Assembly (NCBI GenBank): GCA_020720185.1
Contig: DYPB01000089.1
Location: 1-8,058 of the forward strand
Direction of reading: 5' to 3'
Source: Flavobacterium psychrophilum
GTDB lineage: Bacteria; Bacteroidota; Bacteroidia; Flavobacteriales; Flavobacteriaceae
Length of the DNA stretch: 8,058 nucleotides
Positions within the stretch are counted from its first letter, which is position 1; every line of letters starts with the position of its first letter. Below, one piece after another: positions 1 to 5,260 of the stretch. The notes below the pieces were generated by a model. The model ran no database searches. It was not told where the DNA came from and worked only from the letters and a program-made list of their open reading frames with translations. Position numbers and translations under genes: made by a program.

Positions 1-111
1 TTTACCTCTTTGACTTAAAATTTTAGGTAGGTTAGCCTAAAATTTTACCTCTTTGACTTAAAATTTTAGGTAGGTTAGCCTAAAATTTTACCTCTTTGAC
101 TTAAAATTTTA
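1..111. repeat. 43-bp tandem repeat array, about 2.6 copies, cut by window edge
   Basis: Units begin at 1, 44 and 87 (each starts TTTACCTCTTTGACTTAAAA). The first two are identical over 43 bp; the third matches for 25 bp, to about 111, and then diverges. The array starts at base 1, so it probably continues to the left. Each unit contains an inverted repeat: TAAAATTTTAGG, an 8-base loop TAGGTTAG, then CCTAAAATTTTA (a 12-bp stem, first copy 16-47). The perfect palindrome TAAAATTTTA therefore recurs at 16-25, 38-47, 59-68, 81-90 and 102-111. No spacers separate the units, so it is not a CRISPR array. Function is unknown; candidates are a curved-DNA upstream element, a protein-binding array or a transcription-end structure for a gene to the left. 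Confidence 0.9.
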
Positions 112-138
112 ATATTTTTACCAAATGTTTATTGATAC

Positions 139-156
139 AACCCAAAATTTTAGGTT
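139..156. repeat. degenerate outlying copy of the repeat's palindromic core
   Basis: This is a near-palindrome: AACC, C, AAAATTTT, A, GGTT, with one mismatched pair. It shares the string AAAATTTTAGG with the tandem array and lies 41 bp after the last TAAAATTTTA block, about four helical turns. It looks like a decayed unit of the same array. The rest of 112-212 is A/T-rich sequence in which I see no gene, RNA or convincing site. Confidence 0.5.
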
Positions 157-212
157 ATTTGGAAGAATTTTTCATTTCAAAATCGAAGAGATCTTACTTT
201 TCCTAAAAAAAA

Positions 213-239
213 GTTAAACTTTGTTAATGCCGTGTTAAA
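213..239 (+). promoter_or_regulatory. three helically phased GTTAA boxes upstream of htrA
   Basis: GTTAA occurs at 213-217, 223-227 and 234-238, so the boxes start 10 and 11 bp apart and lie on the same face of the helix. The first and third are GTTAAA, the middle one GTTAAT. They end 27 bp before the proposed -7 element of htrA, where an activator would sit. Direct repeats at one-turn spacing are typical of OmpR/PhoB-family response regulator sites; the CpxR box of Enterobacteria (GTAAA-N5-GTAAA), which controls degP, is the closest analogue. Binding here is inferred from spacing alone. Confidence 0.45.
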
Positions 240-265
240 GCATTTTTTTGGAAATAATATTTTTA

Positions 266-273
266 TAATTTTG
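266..273 (+). promoter_or_regulatory. htrA promoter, -7 element
   Basis: TAATTTTG fits the Bacteroidota primary sigma -7 consensus TAnnTTTG. Transcription would start around 280, leaving a leader of about 20 bases that is rich in A and T. The only TTTG upstream (247-250) is 15 bp away, shorter than the usual spacing, so the -33 element is poor. That fits a promoter needing an activator. There is no Shine-Dalgarno site before the ATG. Confidence 0.5.
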
Positions 274-301
274 TGCTGTATAACTTTTAAAAATTATAAT
301 T

Positions 302-1690
302 ATGAAAAAGATTTCAGGTTTATTTTTACTTTCATTATTAAGCGGTTCAATAACACTTGGTGCATATAAGTTATTGTTTGAAGGTTCCAAAAACGGCAAT
401 TCTATCGTATCATTAGCACCACAAAATTATAACAAAACAATAGGACTTGGTGCAGAAAATGTAGATTTTACTACCGCTGCCGATAAGGCTGTACACACCG
501 TTGTACATGTTAAAAATGTTTCGAGAGTAAGTGTTTCTAATCCTATAATGGAGTTTTTTTATGGCAGTAGAGGCGGACAAATGCAAGAGCAGGTAGGCAC
601 CGGAAGTGGAGTTATTATTTCCGAAGATGGCTATATTGTTACTAATAATCATGTGATTAAAGACGCTGATGATATTGAAATTACACTCAATAACAAAAAA
701 TCATATAAAGCAAAATTAATAGGAACTGATTCAAAAATGGATATTGCTTTACTGAAAATTGATGCCGATGAGAAATTAGCCTATTCAACATTTTCAGATT
801 CAGATAATGTAAAAGTTGGCGAATGGGTTTTGGCAGTTGGAAATCCTTATAATTTAACATCAACCGTTACGGCAGGAATTGTATCGGCGAAAGCCAGAAA
901 CCTGGAAACCAACGGAATGCAATCATTTATTCAAACAGATGCGGCGGTAAATCCAGGAAATAGTGGAGGTGCATTAGTAAATACTCATGGCGATTTAGTG
1001 GGAATAAACACAATGATATCTTCTCAAACTGGATCTTATGTCGGTTATTCATTTGCAGTTCCATCAAATATTGCCCGAAAAATTATTGAAGATATTATGG
1101 AGTTTGGCAATGTTCAAAGAGGAATTCTTGGGGTTGAAGGAGCAGAATTATCAGGAATAGCATCAAAAGAATTGGGATTAAGAATATCAGAAGGTTTTTA
1201 TATTAAAAAAGTTTCAAAAAATTCGGGTGCCGAGAAATCTGGACTTAAAAAAGGAGATGTAATTATAAAAATGGATAATCAAAAAATTACAACTTATGCT
1301 GAATTATCAGGATATATCAACACAAAACGACCAAAAGATGAGATAAAAGTTAGTGTAATTCGTGATGGTGAAACGGTAATTATTCCAGTAATTTTAACCA
1401 AAAGTGATACCTTAAATGCAGATATTAAAGGAATTGAACTCGAAAATATTGATGCTACTGATAAAAAACGCTTTAGAATTGATTATGGTGTTAAAATAAA
1501 AAACATTGATAATGAAAGACTTAACGCTTATGCAAATGATTTAAAGGATGGTGTAATTTTAAGTATTGACAATGAAAAAGTAATAGATATTGAGTCCGTT
1601 AATAAAATTATGAGTAATAAAAATGACAATCAAAGTGTTCAATTACAGTTAATTACAAATACGGGTCAGGTTATTAGAGTGATTATATAA
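302..1690 (+). CDS. htrA: HtrA/DegP-family periplasmic serine protease with two PDZ domains
   Basis: This trypsin-fold (S1C) protease degrades or refolds damaged envelope proteins. Residues 1 to about 24 form a hydrophobic signal peptide or signal anchor after MKK, so the protein acts in the periplasm. The protease domain spans about 55-265, and the catalytic triad is intact: His117 in TNNHVI, Asp147 in KMDIALLKID and Ser221 in NPGNSGGAL. A PDZ domain follows at about 270-368 (RGILGVEG, then GAEKSGLKKGDVII), and a more divergent one at about 375-462 (DLKDGVILSIDNEKV). The length of 462 is normal for Do-type proteases. The segment before the His motif is short, so the LA loop is smaller than in E. 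coli DegP. The start is the ATG directly before the signal peptide. The gene appears monocistronic, bounded by its own promoter and a terminator at 1711-1740. The phased GTTAA boxes upstream suggest envelope-stress control, which is an inference. Confidence 0.96.
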   Translation: MKKISGLFLLSLLSGSITLGAYKLLFEGSKNGNSIVSLAPQNYNKTIGLGAENVDFTTAADKAVHTVVHVKNVSRVSVSNPIMEFFYGSRGGQMQEQVGTGSGVIISEDGYIVTNNHVIKDADDIEITLNNKKSYKAKLIGTDSKMDIALLKIDADEKLAYSTFSDSDNVKVGEWVLAVGNPYNLTSTVTAGIVSAKARNLETNGMQSFIQTDAAVNPGNSGGALVNTHGDLVGINTMISSQTGSYVGYSFAVPSNIARKIIEDIMEFGNVQRGILGVEGAELSGIASKELGLRISEGFYIKKVSKNSGAEKSGLKKGDVIIKMDNQKITTYAELSGYINTKRPKDEIKVSVIRDGETVIIPVILTKSDTLNADIKGIELENIDATDKKRFRIDYGVKIKNIDNERLNAYANDLKDGVILSIDNEKVIDIESVNKIMSNKNDNQSVQLQLITNTGQVIRVII

Positions 1691-1710
1691 TTTTTTTTTA
1701 GGTTAATTTT

Positions 1711-1740
1711 AAAAGCCAGTTGTAATGACTGGCTTTTTTT
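1711..1740 (+). terminator. intrinsic terminator after htrA
   Basis: A perfect 10-bp stem pairs AAAAGCCAGT (1711-1720) with ACTGGCTTTT (1728-1737) around a 7-base loop, and a T run continues to 1740. It begins 20 bp after the htrA stop codon and separates htrA from the next operon. Confidence 0.92.
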
Positions 1741-1765
1741 AATTTTTTATCAATGCTAAAATGGT

Positions 1766-1773
1766 TACTTTTG
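1766..1773 (+). promoter_or_regulatory. -7 element of the response regulator operon
   Basis: TACTTTTG, followed by C, is an exact match to TAnnTTTG. It lies 16 bp before the ATG at 1790, giving a very short leader. No TTG is present at the expected -33 distance; that region is a T-rich tract next to the htrA terminator. Confidence 0.6.
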
Positions 1774-1789
1774 CCAATAAAATAAACAG

Positions 1790-2953
1790 ATGAATAAAAT
1801 ACTAATTGTTGAAGACGAAGCATCTATTCGTCGGGTACTAACAAAAATTTTATCCGAAGAAAATGACTCCTACATAGTTGAAGAGGCTGAAGATGGTTTG
1901 CAAGGTTTTGAAAAAATAAAAAATAACGATTACGATTTGGTTTTATGCGATATCAAAATGCCAAAAATGGATGGTGTTGAACTGCTCGAAGCCGTAAAAA
2001 AAATAAAACCCGAAATTCCAATAGTTATGATTTCAGGTCATGGCGATATGGAAACAGCTATTCAAACGATGCGTCTTGGAGCTTTTGACTACATCTCCAA
2101 ACCACCCGATTTGAATAGACTTTTGAACACTGTTAGAAATGCTTTAGACAAAAAACAACTAGTTGTAGAGAATAAAATTTTAAAGAAAATAGTTAGTAAA
2201 AACTACGAAATGATTGGCGAAAGCGATGCAATTAACCAAATTAAGATTATGGTTGATAAGGTTGCACAAACCGAGGCAAGAGTTTTAATAACAGGACCAA
2301 ACGGCACAGGTAAGGAGCTCGTTGCCCATCAATTACATGATAAAAGCCTTAGAGCAAATCAACCCTTGATTGAGGTAAATTGTGCAGCAATACCAAGTGA
2401 ACTTATTGAAAGTGAACTATTTGGACATGTTAAAGGAGCATTTACAAGTGCCATAAAAGATCGTGCAGGAAAATTTGAAGCCGCAGATGGAGGAACAATT
2501 TTTTTAGATGAAATTGGAGATATGAGTTTATCAGCACAAGCAAAAGTTTTGAGATGTTTGCAAGAGAATTTAATTCAACGAGTTGGTGGTGATAAAGATA
2601 TTAAAGTAAATGTTCGAGTAATTGCTGCCACCAATAAAGATTTAAAAAAAGAAATAGCCGATGGAAATTTTAGAGAAGATTTATACCATCGATTAGCCGT
2701 AATTTTAATAAAAGTACCTGCTTTAAACGACCGCCGTGAAGATATTTCATTGTTAATTAATCATTTTGCTGATAAAATTGCAACCGAACAAGGAAATGCA
2801 AAGAAGATATTTTCAGAAAAAGCCATAAAATTATTACAAAATTATGACTGGACAGGAAATATTAGAGAATTAAGAAATGTTGTTGAACGATTAATTATTT
2901 TAGGTAACAACGAAATTTCTGAAAATGATGTAAAAATGTTTGCTACAAAATAA
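1790..2953 (+). CDS. NtrC-type response regulator (REC plus sigma-54 AAA+) lacking an HTH domain
   Basis: The receiver domain (about 1-120) has the acidic pair Glu8/Asp9, the phospho-acceptor Asp54 in LCDIKMPKMDG, Ser82 and Lys104 (SKPP). The AAA+ domain (about 142-372) has Walker A GPNGTGKE at 169-176, Walker B TIFLDE at 236-241, arginines 295 and 301 in NFREDLYHR, and the sensor II stretch GNIREL at 356-361. The sigma-54 contact loop reads GAFTSA (216-221), not GAFTGA. The protein ends about 15 residues after the AAA+ helical lid (VVERLIILG), so the Fis-type helix-turn-helix of classical NtrC is missing. This is not a frameshift: the stop is clean and the next gene follows in 35 bp. From memory, Bacteroidota carry full-length homologues of this form with similar loops. 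Its phosphorylation partner is not in the window, and its targets cannot be read from the sequence. It heads a probable operon with the next two genes. Confidence 0.9.
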   Translation: MNKILIVEDEASIRRVLTKILSEENDSYIVEEAEDGLQGFEKIKNNDYDLVLCDIKMPKMDGVELLEAVKKIKPEIPIVMISGHGDMETAIQTMRLGAFDYISKPPDLNRLLNTVRNALDKKQLVVENKILKKIVSKNYEMIGESDAINQIKIMVDKVAQTEARVLITGPNGTGKELVAHQLHDKSLRANQPLIEVNCAAIPSELIESELFGHVKGAFTSAIKDRAGKFEAADGGTIFLDEIGDMSLSAQAKVLRCLQENLIQRVGGDKDIKVNVRVIAATNKDLKKEIADGNFREDLYHRLAVILIKVPALNDRREDISLLINHFADKIATEQGNAKKIFSEKAIKLLQNYDWTGNIRELRNVVERLIILGNNEISENDVKMFATK

Positions 2954-2988
2954 TTCAAATCTAAAATCCATAAGATAAAACCTAATAA

Positions 2989-3612
2989 ATGCAATTAAAA
3001 AAAATAAATTTAAAACTACAACTTGCCTTGCAAGAATGTGGTTTGACAGTTGCTAATGAGTTACAAAAAGAAACATTTTCAACCATAAAAAGCGGTTCCG
3101 ATTGCTTAATTATTGCTCCAAATGGTAGCGGAAAAACAACAACTATTGTATTAAATGTAATTCAACAATTAGAAATGGCTGGTGAAGAATCGCCTAGAGC
3201 ATTAATAATTGTAGAAGATAAAACCAAAGTTTTAGAAATGATAGAAATTTTTGAAAAACTGGGAAATCATACAAATTTAAGGATTTTTGGCACTCACGAT
3301 AAAGGCGATACTGATTTTGATAAAAATTATATATCAACTGGTATTGATGTATTGATTGGTACACCAAATAAATTGAGTGAAATGTTTAGTACTGCTGGAT
3401 ACAATGTTAATCGTCTGAAAATGTTTGTAATAGACGATGCAAATGCAATTTTAAAGCTTCGCCACGAAACTAAAATTATGCGAATTTCAAATAGCATAAG
3501 CAAAACCCAACGGATAGTTTTTACAGATATTTTAACCGAAAGAGTTGATTTATTGGTAAAAAAAATATTAGTAGAACCAATAGAATTTAATTTTGAAGAA
3601 GATAACGAATAA
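2989..3612 (+). CDS. short DEAD-box-helicase-like protein, single RecA domain, degenerate motifs
   Basis: The protein resembles only the N-terminal RecA-like domain of a DEAD-box RNA helicase. A Q-motif-like segment (ELQKETFSTIKSG) lies at about 24-36, with Gln26. Walker A is well kept as APNGSGKT (43-50). The motif Ib region is GTPNKL (124-129). Motif II is DDAN (149-152) where DEAD is expected, and motif III reads FTD (178-180) instead of SAT. The C-terminal helicase domain with motifs IV-VI is absent: the protein stops at 207 residues with an acidic tail (NFEEDNE). ATP binding is plausible, but processive unwinding is not. It starts 35 bp after the response regulator and ends 21 bp before a DUF2007 gene, so the three are probably co-transcribed. 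I recall similar ~210-residue proteins in Flavobacteriia, so this is likely a stable family rather than a broken helicase gene. The function is unknown. Confidence 0.8.
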   Translation: MQLKKINLKLQLALQECGLTVANELQKETFSTIKSGSDCLIIAPNGSGKTTTIVLNVIQQLEMAGEESPRALIIVEDKTKVLEMIEIFEKLGNHTNLRIFGTHDKGDTDFDKNYISTGIDVLIGTPNKLSEMFSTAGYNVNRLKMFVIDDANAILKLRHETKIMRISNSISKTQRIVFTDILTERVDLLVKKILVEPIEFNFEEDNE

Positions 3613-3633
3613 TTTTAAACAAAAGAATAAAAA

Positions 3634-3852
3634 ATGGGACTTATAAAAATATTTTCGGGTAACAAAACCTTGGCACTTGATTTACAATCAAAAATTGAAG
3701 CAGCTGAAATAAAAACTGTTGTAAAAGATAATATTCAAACCACAAAAGTTGCAGGATCAAGAGCTAATCAGGTTGTAGAAATTTTTATTAAAGAGATAGA
3801 TTTTGGCAAAGTACATCCTATCATTGAAGACTTTAGAATGAGAATTGCGTAA
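3634..3852 (+). CDS. DUF2007-family small protein (putative signal-transducing protein)
   Basis: This 72-residue protein opens with MGLIKIFSGNKTLALDLQSK and continues with EAAEIKTVVKDN. That is the family pattern of a first beta strand, a helix that starts a ligand-like loop, and a second strand. The central part (about 40-53, VAGSRANQVVEIFI) leads to a C-terminal helix (VHPIIEDFRMRIA). DUF2007 proteins are predicted to have a ferredoxin/GlnB-like fold and are named putative signal transducers; no biochemical role is firmly assigned. It is the last gene of the apparent operon, 21 bp after the degenerate helicase gene. Its stop codon lies inside the 19-bp sequence that recurs inverted at 8005-8023. 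No terminator is visible before the convergent permease gene 23 bp away. Confidence 0.85.
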   Translation: MGLIKIFSGNKTLALDLQSKIEAAEIKTVVKDNIQTTKVAGSRANQVVEIFIKEIDFGKVHPIIEDFRMRIA

Positions 3853-3864
3853 TTTGGGTTAAAA
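3846..3864 (+). repeat. 19-bp dispersed repeat, copy 1 (partner inverted at 8005-8023)
   Basis: TGCGTAATTTGGGTTAAAA is the exact reverse complement of 8005-8023. This copy includes the last sense codon and the stop of the DUF2007 gene (GCG TAA) and the first 12 bases of the gap to the convergent permease gene. Confidence 0.8.
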
Positions 3865-3875
3865 TAATTTGATAA

Positions 3876-5117
3876 TTACTCATACCGCAAAGCCTCAATA
3901 GGATCCAGCTTTGCAGCTTTTATTGCTGGATACAATCCAGATGCTATGGCAACTATAAAGCTAATGATAAAAGCACAAAATATTGCAAACCAAGGAATTA
4001 CAAAACTAAAATCTAATGCTGTTGCAGCAATAAATCCAATTAAAATTCCTAATACCGTACCTATCAAACCGCCTAATTGACCTATTATTAGAGTTTCCAT
4101 AAAAAACTGAATCGCAATGGTACTTTTTTTAGCACCTAATGATTTCCGAACGCCTATTTCACGAGTTCTTTCGGTAACAGAAACAATCATTATATTCATC
4201 AAAGCAATTGAGGAACCAAAAATAGTAATTAGCCCAATTACAAATGCTGCAACTGTTAGATATCCTGTAATTCCTTCAATTTTATTAATCAAATCATCAC
4301 TCCTAGAAATCGCAAAATTATCATCTTTCACAGGACTCAATTTTCTAACTTGTCGCATTGTTATTATTGCATTGTCAATGGCATTGTCAAGCAATTCTGT
4401 TTTAAAAACCATTGTACTCAACGAATAATTAATATTTGGAGCTGTAAACAACGAACGAGCCACTTGAATAGGTATTAAAACCCTTAAATCTTGACTGTTT
4501 CCAAAAGTAGATCCTTTTTCTTTCAATACACCAACGACTCTAAATTTTGCTCCTCTAATAGAAATAATTTTATCAATCGGATTAACATTTTTCAGCAAAC
4601 CTTTCTCAAAATCTGACCCAACAATACAAGAATATGAGTTATTTTTTATATCAAAATCTGTAAAATTTCTTCCCAAATTTGTTTCTAAACCTGCATTTTT
4701 CATAAAATTCTCATCAACCCCAAGAACCTTAATTTCAGGATCTGTTTTTTCATTTTCAAACTTAACCTCTGCCCTTGCTGTTGCTGTAAATGATATAGAA
4801 GTTTGTGAAAACGGATAAGTATATTTATTTTTAAAAGCTACTGCTTGTGGATAAGAAATTATAGGATTTATAACCTCTACTTCTCCTCCGCCACTACTTT
4901 GTTTAGAAAAATCATACTGAATGATATTAAAAGTATTAGAACCCATTGATGCAAAACTTGTTGAAATTTTATTTTCTAGAGCCGAAACAACTGTCAAAAT
5001 ACCAACCAATGCCATAATACCAATACCAATAATAAGTACCGTTAGCACCGTTCGTAGCAACTGTGTTCTGATAGAACCCAACGCAATTTTCACATTTTCT
5101 CTGAATAATTTTAACAT
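3876..5117 (-). CDS. MacB/FtsX-type ABC transporter permease
   Basis: This inner-membrane permease has the four-helix MacB layout. TM1 is at about 21-45, preceded by the basic ALGSIRTQLLRT stretch. A large periplasmic MacB_PCD-like domain runs over about 46-283. TM2 (about 285-312), TM3 (about 342-367) and TM4 (about 373-394) form the C-terminal FtsX domain. The cytoplasmic signature ERTREIGVRKSLGA (316-329) and the ending AAKLDPIEALRYE are hallmarks of the family. Such permeases act as dimers with a LolD/MacB-type ATPase and export lipoproteins, peptides or other envelope substrates by a mechanotransmission mechanism. The ATPase is not adjacent: the gene stands alone between two genes on the opposite strand, so its partner must be encoded elsewhere. 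The length of 413 is normal. The start is the ATG at 5117, before a typical MLKLFRENVKIAL opening. The substrate cannot be inferred. Confidence 0.93.
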   Translation of the reverse strand: MLKLFRENVKIALGSIRTQLLRTVLTVLIIGIGIMALVGILTVVSALENKISTSFASMGSNTFNIIQYDFSKQSSGGGEVEVINPIISYPQAVAFKNKYTYPFSQTSISFTATARAEVKFENEKTDPEIKVLGVDENFMKNAGLETNLGRNFTDFDIKNNSYSCIVGSDFEKGLLKNVNPIDKIISIRGAKFRVVGVLKEKGSTFGNSQDLRVLIPIQVARSLFTAPNINYSLSTMVFKTELLDNAIDNAIITMRQVRKLSPVKDDNFAISRSDDLINKIEGITGYLTVAAFVIGLITIFGSSIALMNIMIVSVTERTREIGVRKSLGAKKSTIAIQFFMETLIIGQLGGLIGTVLGILIGFIAATALDFSFVIPWFAIFCAFIISFIVAIASGLYPAIKAAKLDPIEALRYE

Positions 5118-5132
5118 AACACAAATTTGACA

Positions 5133-5140
5133 CGAAAATA
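5133..5140 (-). promoter_or_regulatory. possible -7 element of the ABC permease gene
   Basis: Read on the minus strand, TATTTTCG has one mismatch to TAnnTTTG and lies 15 bp before the ATG. I find no TTG at a proper -33 distance, so this is a weak call. Confidence 0.3.
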
Positions 5141-5156
5141 CAATTTTTGTTACAAA

Positions 5157-5191
5157 TTGAATGAAATTAAAAATTAAAAATTAGATATTTG
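5157..5191 (+). promoter_or_regulatory. possible hisS promoter
   Basis: GATATTTG (5184-5191), followed by C, has one mismatch to TAnnTTTG. A TTG at 5157-5159 sits 24 bp upstream, slightly longer than the usual 17-23. Transcription from here would start near 5198, giving a leader of about 60 bases that includes the inverted repeat at 5213-5250. Confidence 0.35.
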
Positions 5192-5204
5192 CAAAAAAAA
5201 GATG

Positions 5205-5250
5205 GGAGTCAAGGGTTAGGAGTTATTTCAAAATCCAAAATCCTAAACCC
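5205..5250 (+). repeat. G-rich/C-rich inverted repeat in the hisS leader
   Basis: GGGTTAGGA (5213-5221) pairs with TCCTAAACCC (5241-5250) with one bulged A, forming a 9-bp stem around 19 bases. GGAGTCA (5205-5211) recurs as GGAGTTA (5219-5225). The loop and 3' side carry AAATCC/AAATCT words repeated up to the ATG. A related string (TCAAATCTAAAATCCATAA, 2955-2973) fills the gap before the degenerate helicase gene. The G-rich half stands out from the A/T-rich surroundings. It could be a REP-like intergenic element or a leader hairpin affecting hisS. Confidence 0.55.
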
Positions 5251-5260
5251 AAAATCTAAA

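Noticed and set aside
1..111. The repeats at the left edge as a CRISPR array
   Set aside because: The 43-bp units are directly adjacent with no variable spacers, are very A/T-rich, and no cas genes are present.
2989..3612. The short helicase-like gene as a frameshifted full-length DEAD-box helicase
   Set aside because: No helicase C-terminal motifs (IV-VI) are seen in any frame downstream; the next gene, a complete DUF2007 frame, starts 21 bp later.
4117..4428. Plus-strand open frame inside the ABC permease gene
   Set aside because: It is antisense to a gene with clear family motifs, has no promoter, and its translation shows no recognisable domain. The other antisense frames at 413-652, 4921-5130, 5689-5940 and 7437-7649 are rejected for the same reason.
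5189..5260. N-terminal extension of HisS from a TTG start
   Set aside because: The added 24 residues come from the low-complexity leader, and the family start MAQKPSIPKGTRDF begins at the ATG at 5261. A possible -7 element also overlaps 5184-5191.
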